A stretch of DNA of 33,587 nucleotides, taken from NCBI GenBank assembly GCA_024278975.1, contig JAJRSD010000032.1, forward strand, positions 1-33,587, written 5' to 3'. The notes under the pieces were generated by a model, which saw nothing but the letters and a program-made list of their open reading frames with translations, did no database searches and was not told where the DNA came from. Shown one piece after another: positions 1 through 7,231 of this stretch (position 1 is the stretch's first letter; each line of letters starts with the position of its first letter). The stretch is from Bacteroidota bacterium. Its GTDB lineage: Bacteria > Bacteroidota > Bacteroidia > Bacteroidales > Prolixibacteraceae. A program made the position numbers and the translations under genes.

Positions 1-85
1 TTCCCACTTTCCCATTTCTTATTCCTTATTTTTTATTTTATAAAATACAATAGTCAACTTTTAGCACAAAACAATATTGGAACGT

Positions 86-107
86 CTTTCCCTTTTTTAA
101 GGGAAAG
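86..107. repeat. Perfect inverted repeat, terminator-like
   Basis: The arms CTTTCCCTT and AAGGGAAAG pair perfectly over 9 bp with a TTTT loop. A second arm, GAAAGACG (112-119), can compete for CGTCTTTC (83-90), so the region can adopt two folds. It could be a terminator for either flank or part of a dispersed repeat. There is no T-run, so termination is unproven. Confidence 0.45.
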
Positions 108-237
108 TGTCGAAAGACGAAAGGGTAGAGAAGTTCTGAGTTTAGAGTTCGGAGATTAGAGTTTAAAGTTTCGAGTTCACTTCGAAAAGTCATCAGATGA
201 ATGGTTTAGCAAGAGGCAGAGGAGATTCAAGCCTCTC

Positions 238-268
238 AGTCATCTGGTTGCAGATTCGTCAGATGACT
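238..268. repeat. Hairpin with CGTCAG-type palindrome
   Basis: AGTCATCTG (238-246) pairs perfectly with CAGATGACT (260-268). The right arm overlaps TTCGTCAGATGAC (255-267), which resembles the palindromic module found at 7144-7159 and twice inside the tRNA-Val repeat array. A smaller related palindrome, TCATCAGATGA, lies near 190-200. Confidence 0.5.
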
Positions 269-314
269 CGAGTTCAAAACTGAGACCGAGACTGAAAACT
301 ATCTTCCGTCTTCT

Positions 315-1073
315 TCACTCTTTCCTAAAATCTCTCGAAAAAGCCTGATCAGTTGGCATCACTAAAATATCGTCGATATTTACGTGTGGTGGTCTCGTCA
401 GAACAAATAAAATAGTTTCTGCAATATCGTTTGCAAAAAGTGGTGTAAATCCTTTGTAAACCTGTTTCGCTTTATCTTCATCACCTTTAAACCGGACTAA
501 CGAAAACTCGGTGTCAACTGCTCCCGGACTAACTGAGCTAACTTTAATACCATGTTTTAACATGTCGATACGCATACCTTTTGTAACAGACTGAACTGCA
601 TGTTTTGTAGCACAATAAACATTACCGAACGGGTAAGTCTCTTTACCGGCAATCGACGAAATATTAATAATATGACCTTTTGAGCGGCCAACCATTATTG
701 GCGAAATTAATCTGGTAATGTATAAAAGTCCCTTCATATTTGTATCAATCATTCGTTCCCAATCGTCTACAACTCCATCTTGAACAGTGTTGTACCCAAC
801 TGCTAACCCAGCATTATTTATAAGAACGTCAATGTTTTTCCACTGTTCGGTTAAACTATTTATGGCTTCCGTGGTTTCATCCAGACTACGGATATCGAAA
901 TTTAATGTATGAATTCTGGAGTTAGATTTCTGTAGAATCTGTTGTTTCAACACTGTTAATCTCTCTTCTCTTCTTCCTGTTAATATTAAGTCGTAATTGT
1001 TTTGAGCGAGTAGTAGTGCCGTAGCTTCTCCTATTCCCGATGTAGCTCCCGTAATTAAGGCTATTTTATTCAT
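315..1073 (-). CDS. Short-chain dehydrogenase/reductase (SDR), YdfG-like
   Basis: A 252-residue NAD(P)-dependent oxidoreductase of the classical SDR family. The N-terminus has the Rossmann dinucleotide motif TGATSGIG (residues 8-15). NNAG sits near residue 86, and the catalytic Ser and YxxxK (YCATK) follow in the middle of the chain. The length is normal for classical SDRs. The sequence style (ISSIAGKETYPFGNVYCATK, then a PGAVDTEF segment) is that of the YdfG/serine 3-dehydrogenase group, which oxidises 3-hydroxy acids or reduces small carbonyls, but the substrate cannot be read from sequence. It is probably soluble and cytosolic. It is transcribed alone, divergently from the PurL-like gene at 1182. 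The ATG at 1073 is the natural start because the nucleotide-binding motif follows within ten residues. Confidence 0.9.
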   Translation of the reverse strand: MNKIALITGATSGIGEATALLLAQNNYDLILTGRREERLTVLKQQILQKSNSRIHTLNFDIRSLDETTEAINSLTEQWKNIDVLINNAGLAVGYNTVQDGVVDDWERMIDTNMKGLLYITRLISPIMVGRSKGHIINISSIAGKETYPFGNVYCATKHAVQSVTKGMRIDMLKHGIKVSSVSPGAVDTEFSLVRFKGDEDKAKQVYKGFTPLFANDIAETILFVLTRPPHVNIDDILVMPTDQAFSRDFRKE

Positions 1074-1144
1074 TTCAATTATTTTTTAATTATTCCCGAA
1101 ATTAAAAAAAACATCAAAGTTTATGGAAAAATCGTGTACTTAAT

Positions 1145-1152
1145 TACCTTTG
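1145..1152 (+). promoter_or_regulatory. Candidate promoter -7 box (TACCTTTG)
   Basis: TACCTTTG matches the Bacteroidota housekeeping -7 consensus TAnnTTTG and lies 29 bp before the ATG at 1182. A weak -33 match (TTATG, 1121-1125) is spaced 19 bp upstream. It would drive the PurL-like/menG/porT genes. Confidence 0.5.
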
Positions 1153-1181
1153 CTTTCGCATAATTTTTGAAAAATTGCATT

Positions 1182-2222
1182 ATGAGCGAAGTAATTCAAA
1201 CAGAAAAAGATTTTACAATCGATTCTATTCCGGAACCGGGCAAAATTGAGGACGTTATATTCTCTTTAATGGTTAATCCAAATTTGTCGAGTATAAACTA
1301 TTTTAACGATTTTGGAGAAATAAATATCTCCCCCGATTCTATTGGTAATAATGATACTGACGAAATTGGTCTTTTCGATATAGATTCGAATGGTACAAAA
1401 ATGGCAATGACTACTCATGCTTTTCATCACCATTTGCAGAACGACCCGCAAAAGGCAATTGAAATTTTAATATCGCGGGCAGCAAGAAAAATGGTCTGTT
1501 TTGGTGCTACACCAACGGCAATTAGTGCATTTCTATATCATATCGATTTTGCCGATCCGAAGGGACATTATATTGCATCGTGTGCAAAAAAAGGTTTGGA
1601 AAATGCAGCAGAAAAGTTTAACCTGAAAGTTTCTGACAGAAAAATAAGGTTCGATCATTTCTCGGAACACGGGCCAATGCCAGCAACAATTATTGTGAGT
1701 ATGATGGCGAAAATTAATAGTGATGAAAATATTACTACGCATTCGTTCAAACAAAAAGGTAATAATATTTTCGTAATTGGTCGTAATGTTGAGGATATTG
1801 GATCTTCTGAATATCTGGAGTTTTATCATGAAATTCCTAACTCTCCGTTACCAAAATTTGACATTAATGCCGAGATAGAAATACAAAATGCTATTAAAAA
1901 ACTACATAAATTAAACCTTATTGAAAGTGCAGGTCCGGTAGGAAAAGGAGGTCTTTTCTTTACTTTGTTGCGGGCTTCGATACCCAGCGAATTAGGTTTC
2001 GATATTACAACGTCGGCTGAAACCCGAGTGGACTCGTTTTTGTTTGGCGAAGCAATGGGACGAATTATCGTTGGTGTTAACCCTGAGAAAAGTGACGAAT
2101 TTGTTGATGCCCTTTCAGAATTAAAAGTTCCGTTTTTCGCATTGGGGCATGTTACGAAAGGCGAAATTCGTATCGACGATAAATCTTTGGGATATATTGA
2201 TAAAATGACCGTTGGAGTTTAA
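1182..2222 (+). CDS. Orphan PurL/PurM-superfamily (AIR synthase-related) protein
   Basis: A 346-residue protein with the two-half fold of the PurM/PurL/HypE/ThiL/SelD superfamily. The middle segment (about residues 85-165: an AARKMVCFGATPTAISAF stretch, then a GL..AA helix and a PMPATIIVSMM strand) resembles the FGAM-synthase PurL pattern of AAR-V--GA-P-A. The C-terminal half carries AGPVGKGGLFFTLLRA, equivalent to the conserved Gly-rich loop. It is far shorter than a full PurL and has no glutaminase part, so it is a stand-alone single PurM-like unit whose substrate is unknown. The stop overlaps the menG start by one base (TAATG), implying translational coupling. I chose the ATG at 1182. A TTG five codons upstream (1167) is in frame but less likely. 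Confidence 0.75.
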   Translation: MSEVIQTEKDFTIDSIPEPGKIEDVIFSLMVNPNLSSINYFNDFGEINISPDSIGNNDTDEIGLFDIDSNGTKMAMTTHAFHHHLQNDPQKAIEILISRAARKMVCFGATPTAISAFLYHIDFADPKGHYIASCAKKGLENAAEKFNLKVSDRKIRFDHFSEHGPMPATIIVSMMAKINSDENITTHSFKQKGNNIFVIGRNVEDIGSSEYLEFYHEIPNSPLPKFDINAEIEIQNAIKKLHKLNLIESAGPVGKGGLFFTLLRASIPSELGFDITTSAETRVDSFLFGEAMGRIIVGVNPEKSDEFVDALSELKVPFFALGHVTKGEIRIDDKSLGYIDKMTVGV

Positions 2223-2953
2223 TGGCAGCCCTTCCTAATAAAAAATCGGTTCAACCTAAGAAAGAGCAAGTCGAGGAGATGTTTGATAATATCTCTCACA
2301 GATACGATTTGCTTAATCATTTGCTTTCTGCAAACATTGATAAAATATGGCGTAGAAATGCAATTAGAAAATTGAAAAAATCTCAGCCAAAAACTATTTT
2401 GGATATTGCAACCGGTACAGGCGATTTTGCAATTGCAGCTACTAAAATAAAAAATACTGAAATAACAGGGATAGATATTTCTGAAGGCATGCTTGACGTT
2501 GGTCGAAAGAAGATTGCAAGGAAAGGCCTTACAGATATTATTAAATTACAAAAAGCTGACTCCGAGAATTTACCTTTCGAAAACGATCTTTTTGATGCTG
2601 CCATAGTAGGTTTTGGTGTTCGTAATTTTGAGAATCTTGAAAAAGGACTGACTGAAATATTAAGAGTTTTAAAACCTGAAGGTGTGTTTTATGTTCTCGA
2701 ATTTTCGAAACCTCAAAAAACACCGTTTAAACAGTTTTATAAGTTTTATTTTACAAAAATTTTACCACTTGTGGGACGAATGGTTTCGAAAGATACAAAT
2801 GCTTATACATATTTGCCAGAATCTGTAAATGAATTTCCCGCCGGAGAAAGATTTTTAACTATTTTAGCCGATGTTGGTTTTACGGAAAACAGATGCTTCC
2901 CTCAAACTTTTGGAATTGCTTCGATATACGAAGCACATAAAACTAAAAACTGA
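2222..2953 (+). CDS. menG: Demethylmenaquinone methyltransferase (UbiE/MenG)
   Basis: A 243-residue class I SAM-dependent methyltransferase that adds the C-methyl group to demethylmenaquinone, the last step of menaquinone synthesis. Visible landmarks are the family opening (VEEMFDNISHRYDLLNHLLS, residues about 17-36), the SAM-binding motif I LDIATGTGDFA, the acidic GIDISEGML and the GFGVRNFENL segment typical of UbiE/MenG. The length fits the family. It overlaps the preceding gene by one base. It supplies the quinone that the Etf-linked oxidoreductase genes at 26966 and 29131 presumably reduce. Next to it is porT, an adjacency I recall from several Bacteroidota genomes. Confidence 0.95.
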   Translation: MAALPNKKSVQPKKEQVEEMFDNISHRYDLLNHLLSANIDKIWRRNAIRKLKKSQPKTILDIATGTGDFAIAATKIKNTEITGIDISEGMLDVGRKKIARKGLTDIIKLQKADSENLPFENDLFDAAIVGFGVRNFENLEKGLTEILRVLKPEGVFYVLEFSKPQKTPFKQFYKFYFTKILPLVGRMVSKDTNAYTYLPESVNEFPAGERFLTILADVGFTENRCFPQTFGIASIYEAHKTKN

Positions 2954-2967
2954 ATTGTTGCAACAAT
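2954..2967. repeat. Perfect 14-bp palindrome after menG
   Basis: ATTGTTGCAACAAT is a perfect palindrome beginning right after the menG stop codon and about 50 bp before porT. As RNA it has no room for a loop, so a protein-binding site is as likely as a terminator. Confidence 0.35.
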
Positions 2968-3015
2968 AAATAATAAAAAACTTTGTTTTGAAAGGCAGAG
3001 TTAATACTTAACCGT

Positions 3016-3777
3016 GTGAAAAAGATTTATTTCTCAATATTACTTATCTTTTTAGTGTCGAGCGTTTTTGCCCAAAAGCAAAGGGTTAAATACTTAACAA
3101 CATTCGACGATAAACTGTTGCACTTTGGTTTTACACTTGGTGCAAATGGTATCGATTTTAGGGTGCTCAATTATAATCCGATTGGAGAGAATCCAGATTT
3201 TGAGGAATTTGTAAATAAACCCAACAGAGAATTAATTACAGAGAATGACTTTATTCGGTCTGACTTGTCTGAAATAATACCCGGGTTTACCGTGGGAATT
3301 ATTACCAGTTTACGACTAACAAGAGATCTGAATCTTAGGTTTCTGCCGGGAATGTCGTTCGGAGAACGCAGACTGGTATTTAATGTCCCAATTTATGATA
3401 TTAATCAATACGAGGCACTACCATATTATTCTATTAAATCTACTTTTCTCGACTTTCCATTATTGATAAAATACAAAGCAAGGCGAATAAATAATGGCAG
3501 ACCATACGTTGTTTTTGGACCTGCATTCAGGCAAGATATTTCGAGAACTGCACAGGAAGATTTGATTAAACTGAAAAACGGAAGTTTTTATGCCGAAATA
3601 GGAGCCGGCTGGGATAATTATTTCCCGTACTTTAGATTTTCGGTGGAGGCGAAATTTAGTTTTGGAATAAACAATGTATTAGGTCCTTTGCCCGCAGCAA
3701 CCCAGCGCCCTTATTATGCACAGTCGATAAAATATTTGCGTTCAAATATATTTACACTCTCTTTTCATTTCGAATAA
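3016..3777 (+). CDS. porT: PorT family outer-membrane protein, type IX secretion
   Basis: A 253-residue protein with a clear signal peptide (MKKIYFSILLIFLVSSVFA, cut near Gln20). The mature part has alternating hydrophobic/aromatic strands and ends in a Phe-rich C-terminus (FTLSFHFE), as expected for an eight-stranded outer-membrane beta-barrel. The family match rests on the pattern LLHFGFTLGANGIDFRV near residues 35-51 and the position behind menG, as with porT/sprT in other Bacteroidota. PorT is required for type IX secretion and gliding in characterised relatives. The start is GTG (3016), which gives an ideal signal peptide; no ATG lies close by. It is probably co-transcribed with menG because I see no TAnnTTTG box in the 62-bp gap. 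Confidence 0.8.
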   Translation: MKKIYFSILLIFLVSSVFAQKQRVKYLTTFDDKLLHFGFTLGANGIDFRVLNYNPIGENPDFEEFVNKPNRELITENDFIRSDLSEIIPGFTVGIITSLRLTRDLNLRFLPGMSFGERRLVFNVPIYDINQYEALPYYSIKSTFLDFPLLIKYKARRINNGRPYVVFGPAFRQDISRTAQEDLIKLKNGSFYAEIGAGWDNYFPYFRFSVEAKFSFGINNVLGPLPAATQRPYYAQSIKYLRSNIFTLSFHFE

Positions 3778-3780
3778 TCA

Positions 3781-4548
3781 TTAAAAATTTTGCCGTTTAA
3801 ATTCAGAGCAAATTACAGCGGTTGCTACCGAAACATTTAACGACTCTGCGCTGTTCCCTTCATCTGAAAATTCCGGTATTTTAATTTTTCTATCAATAAT
3901 ACTTTCTAATTCTCGATGTATTCCGTTGCCTTCGTTGCCCATTACTAAAATTGCTTTTTTAGGTAAAGTTTCAGTATAAATATTTTTTCCTTCGAGAAAA
4001 GCACCAAAAATTGGAACTCGAGATAATTTAGCCAAATCAGTAATTTGCTCAAACTTGCTTTCAAAAATTTGCATCCTGCAAAACGAACCCATACTCGCCT
4101 GAATAACTTTTGGATTCCATAAATCTACTGTATTGGGGGAGCAAAAAAGGTATTCGATATTAAACCAATCGCAAATACGAATTATGGTTCCTAAATTGCC
4201 CGGATCTTGAATATCATCTAAATAAACCGAAAGATTGTCGGTTAATTTTTTTGGGAAGATTTGCTTTTTGGGGAGCGAACAAATAGCAAGTGCGTTTTGA
4301 GGGTTTTGTAACAGACTCGTTTTTTTAATTTCAAAGTGCTCAACTTCAAAGGTTGAGATAGCTTTATTACAACTATTTTCATTTTTGGAAATGAATGTTT
4401 TTGTTGCAAAAAGTTTCTCAGTTTTGTAACTCGATTTTAATACTTCTATAACATTTTTATCACCTTCAACTAAAAATAGTTTTTCTTTAACTCTGTATTT
4501 TTTTAAAGCGAGCGATTTTATAAGTTTTATAGTACTTTTACTAATCAT
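3781..4548 (-). CDS. TrmH/SpoU-family RNA 2'-O-methyltransferase
   Basis: A 255-residue RNA methyltransferase of the SPOUT (TrmH/RlmB-like) class. The N-terminal substrate-binding part (residues about 1-90) is Lys-rich. The knot domain shows the three SpoU motifs: DDIQDPGNLGTIIRI (motif 1), VMGNEGNGI (motif 2) and the C-terminal SLNVSVATAV (motif 3), which forms the SAM pocket in the trefoil knot. It methylates a ribose in tRNA or rRNA; which one cannot be told. It converges with porT, whose stop is only 3 bp away, and diverges from tamL across a 92-bp promoter region. Confidence 0.88.
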   Translation of the reverse strand: MISKSTIKLIKSLALKKYRVKEKLFLVEGDKNVIEVLKSSYKTEKLFATKTFISKNENSCNKAISTFEVEHFEIKKTSLLQNPQNALAICSLPKKQIFPKKLTDNLSVYLDDIQDPGNLGTIIRICDWFNIEYLFCSPNTVDLWNPKVIQASMGSFCRMQIFESKFEQITDLAKLSRVPIFGAFLEGKNIYTETLPKKAILVMGNEGNGIHRELESIIDRKIKIPEFSDEGNSAESLNVSVATAVICSEFKRQNF

Positions 4549-4581
4549 ATAAAATAATTACATTCATAAAAAATTTTGAAC

Positions 4582-4589
4582 CAAAGTTA
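4582..4589 (-). promoter_or_regulatory. Candidate -7 box for the TrmH gene
   Basis: Read on the minus strand this is TAACTTTG, a match to TAnnTTTG, 34 bp before the ATG of the SpoU methyltransferase. I do not see a good -33 element at the usual spacing. Confidence 0.4.
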
Positions 4590-4613
4590 CTGTTTCTTTA
4601 CAAAACAGTTCTT

Positions 4614-4621
4614 TATTTTTG
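4614..4621 (+). promoter_or_regulatory. Candidate -7 box for tamL
   Basis: TATTTTTG fits TAnnTTTG and ends 19 bp before the TTG start of tamL. With the minus-strand box at 4582-4589 it forms a compact divergent promoter region. Confidence 0.4.
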
Positions 4622-4640
4622 CTGAATAAAAACATTTGTA

Positions 4641-6983
4641 TTGATTATAAAAGTAGTTACCGGAAGATTTGGGTTTTTAAATATTGTAGCAATTGGGTTT
4701 GCTATGGTTCTTTTTTCGTGCTCGCCGGTTAAATTTGTTCCACAAAACGAATATCTGGTTAATAAAGTAGAGATTGAAATTGATAATCCTGAGGTTGATA
4801 AAACGGAGGCAAAAACGTTTATTCGTCAGAAGGAAAATTATAAGATTTTAGGATTTCTGAAGTTTCACCTGATGATGTATAATTTATCATCTAAAAAGAA
4901 AACCGACGACTGGTTGAAAAGAATTGGAGAGCCACCACAAATTTATAGCAAAGATTTAACAAACCGTTCAGAAGAACAACTTTTACAATACATGAATAAC
5001 AAAGGATATTTTCATGCATTGTTGGAAGATGCAGTGGTATTTGATGATAAAAAGCAAAAAGCAAATATTAAGTTCAATATAAAATCGGGCGAACGTTTTA
5101 TTATTAGCGATATTCATTATCATATCGAAGATTCCGCTCTGAATTCACTTTTTCTTAATAGCTCCGAGATCAACTATATTAATCAGGGAGACCCGTTCGA
5201 TGTTTATCTGCTCGAAAAACATCAATTAGAAATTGTAGATCTTTTTCAGAATAACGGTTATTACTATTTTCAAAAAGACGATATTTATTTCTTGGCAGAC
5301 AGCAATCAAGTCTCTAAACAAGTAGCATTAGATTTGTATATTAATGCTTCACGGAATAGTAAAAAAGATTCTGCCAAAGTTTTCAATCCATATCATTTAA
5401 ATAAGTTCTATTTTTCAATTCTTCCCGGAAATACTCCCGTAACTGCTACCCGCGATACTGTAACTACTTTTTCAGATACGCTAAAGTGGGATAATGTTGT
5501 TGTGTACAGGCATAAACAAATTTCGTATCCGGCTGAGTTGTTCGATCGTACCATGTTATTGAAACATGGTGATTTGTACAGAACAAAAGAAGTTGAACGT
5601 ACTTTTACCGCGTTTAACAGATTGCGCCAATTCCGCTTTGTTGATATACAATTTAGAGAACCAACTTTAAGTCAGGATTCCAGTTTGTTAGATTGCTATA
5701 TTCGGCTGGCTCCGTTAAGTAAACAATCTACTTCGTTTGATATTGAAGGAACCAATACCTCCGGTAATTTTGGAATAGCCGGGAATATAAATTATCAACA
5801 TCGTAATTTATTTCGGGGAGCCGAAGTTTTTCAAGTGCGTTTTAAAGGAGCAACCGAACGAATTCAACAAACCGTAGACGGTGTTTCTCAGGCTTTTAAT
5901 ACTCGTGAGCTGGGAGTTGAATCAAAAATTATTATTCCGAAGCTGTTGGGACCGGGTAATTTTATTAGCGATTTCGAAAGATTTCTACCAAAAACAGTTA
6001 TAACTTTAGGTTACAACTATCAGAAGCGACCTGAATACACAAGAACAATATCGACACTGAGATTTGGTTACGACTGGAAATCTACTCAGGATTTACGTCA
6101 TGTTTGGAATTTAGTTGATCTGAATATGGTTCAAATATTCGAATTCGATCAGGATTTTATTGATGATATTGAAGATTTGTATATTAAAAGCAGTTTTACC
6201 GACCACTTAATATTGGCGATGAACTATTCGTTAGTATATAACAATCAGAAACCTGATTCGAAGAAAAATTATACATACATTAGGTTTAATGTTGGGGCGG
6301 CAGGTAATCTGCTTTGGGCAATTTCTGAAGTTTTTAACAGGCCAAAAACAACTGTTGTAGATACAACGGGTTTGGGTACGTCGGAATTCTACAAGGTGCT
6401 AAATTTGCGTTGTGCACAATACATTAAAACAGATATCGAGGTGAGTCACAGTCATCAGTTTGATAAAGTTAATGCAGTTGTTGGACGTGCATTTCTGGGA
6501 GTTGGAATACCTTATGGTAATTTTGATGTTTTGCCTTTTGAAAAAAAATACTTTACCGGCGGCGCAAACGGAATTAGAGCTTGGCAAGTAAGAGCACTGG
6601 GACCGGGTTCGTACAAAGCTCCTGTAAATTCATATCCCAATCAATCGTCTGATATTAAATTGGAGGCAAATGTTGAATATAGATTTCAACTCACTAATTT
6701 TTTAGAAGGAGCACTGTTTTTAGATGCAGGAAATATTTGGGCAATAAACGAGAAAGACAACCGCGAAGGAGCACTCTTTAAATTTAATAAATTTTATAAA
6801 CAGATTGCAATTGGGACAGGTGCAGGATTACGTTTCGACCTAAACTATTTTATTCTGAGAATCGATACCGGAATGAAAGTCAGAGACCCCGCACAAATGG
6901 AAGACAAGGGATGGATTATTGGTAAAAGACCATTGACAGGAGATGATTTTGTATTTTCGTTTGCAATTGGTTATCCTTTTTAA
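4641..6983 (+). CDS. tamL: TamL-type BamA/TamA-family outer-membrane lipoprotein
   Basis: A 780-residue Omp85-superfamily protein. The first 26 residues form a lipoprotein signal ending in LFSC, so Cys27 would be lipidated. Residues about 30-350 look like POTRA repeats (for example NIKFNIKSGERFIISDIHY). The rest is a beta-barrel rich in aromatic strands, with the family motif FTGGANGIRAWQVRALGPG around residue 640 and a C-terminal FSFAIGYPF strand. BamA homologues with a lipid anchor are characteristic of Bacteroidota and named TamL; they are proposed to work with a TamB-like partner in outer-membrane assembly or lipid transport. The start is TTG (4641): an in-frame TGA lies at 4623-4625, and the next ATG would remove the signal peptide. 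It is probably monocistronic. Confidence 0.85.
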   Translation: MIIKVVTGRFGFLNIVAIGFAMVLFSCSPVKFVPQNEYLVNKVEIEIDNPEVDKTEAKTFIRQKENYKILGFLKFHLMMYNLSSKKKTDDWLKRIGEPPQIYSKDLTNRSEEQLLQYMNNKGYFHALLEDAVVFDDKKQKANIKFNIKSGERFIISDIHYHIEDSALNSLFLNSSEINYINQGDPFDVYLLEKHQLEIVDLFQNNGYYYFQKDDIYFLADSNQVSKQVALDLYINASRNSKKDSAKVFNPYHLNKFYFSILPGNTPVTATRDTVTTFSDTLKWDNVVVYRHKQISYPAELFDRTMLLKHGDLYRTKEVERTFTAFNRLRQFRFVDIQFREPTLSQDSSLLDCYIRLAPLSKQSTSFDIEGTNTSGNFGIAGNINYQHRNLFRGAEVFQVRFKGATERIQQTVDGVSQAFNTRELGVESKIIIPKLLGPGNFISDFERFLPKTVITLGYNYQKRPEYTRTISTLRFGYDWKSTQDLRHVWNLVDLNMVQIFEFDQDFIDDIEDLYIKSSFTDHLILAMNYSLVYNNQKPDSKKNYTYIRFNVGAAGNLLWAISEVFNRPKTTVVDTTGLGTSEFYKVLNLRCAQYIKTDIEVSHSHQFDKVNAVVGRAFLGVGIPYGNFDVLPFEKKYFTGGANGIRAWQVRALGPGSYKAPVNSYPNQSSDIKLEANVEYRFQLTNFLEGALFLDAGNIWAINEKDNREGALFKFNKFYKQIAIGTGAGLRFDLNYFILRIDTGMKVRDPAQMEDKGWIIGKRPLTGDDFVFSFAIGYPF

Positions 6984-7015
6984 ATCTTCTTTACTTATCT
7001 TTTTTTCTAATCAAA

Positions 7016-7023
7016 TATTTTTG
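7016..7023 (+). promoter_or_regulatory. Candidate -7 box upstream of the NSS transporter
   Basis: TATTTTTG matches TAnnTTTG. It lies about 210 bp before the transporter ATG, so the nested palindrome at 7068-7193 would be in the 5' leader. No convincing -33 element is visible. Confidence 0.3.
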
Positions 7024-7067
7024 CATTTTAGGGGTCTTAAAATTTTTAGAACAGAAGTTACTATTGA

Positions 7068-7193
7068 CAAGTCAAGTATAATGTTTCGTGCTCGTCATTC
7101 CGAATTCATTTCGGAATCTGCTGTTTGAAATAGAGATACTGAATTCGTCAGTTGACGGACAGCATGACGTCCTGAAATTGTACGATTGACTTG
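7068..7193. repeat. REP/MITE-like nested palindromic element
   Basis: Outer arms CAAGTCAA (7068-7075) and TTGACTTG (7186-7193) are perfect inverted repeats. Inside lie CGTCA (7093-7097) and TGACG (7165-7169), then a hairpin ATTCCGAA/TTCGGAAT (7097-7104 with 7110-7117), and the 16-nt palindrome TTCGTCAGTTGACGGA (7144-7159). A second element with the same CGTCA...TGACG architecture is at 26815-26908. It contains no ORF of its own and looks like a non-autonomous dispersed repeat. Confidence 0.65.
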
Positions 7194-7231
7194 CCCTAGG
7201 CATTCTGGTTACAATTTAACACATTTTGTTT

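Larger units (their letters stand above)
1..314. other. Intergenic region with palindromic and low-complexity repeats
   Basis: I see no gene here. The stretch holds a perfect 9-bp inverted repeat (86-107, loop TTTT), an overlapping alternative 8-bp pairing (CGTCTTTC at 83-90 with GAAAGACG at 112-119), a low-complexity stretch of variations on GAGTTTAGAGTT (about 134-180), a short GAGGC/GCCTC hairpin (about 213-235) and a 9-bp hairpin at 238-268. The composition is like dispersed intergenic repeats of Bacteroidota, not protein coding. One of the hairpins may terminate the minus-strand gene that ends at 315, but none is followed by a clear T-run on that strand. Confidence 0.5.

Noticed and set aside
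6943-7128. 61-codon frame after tamL
   Set aside because: It overlaps the tamL end in another frame and runs into the palindromic repeat; no start signal or homology.
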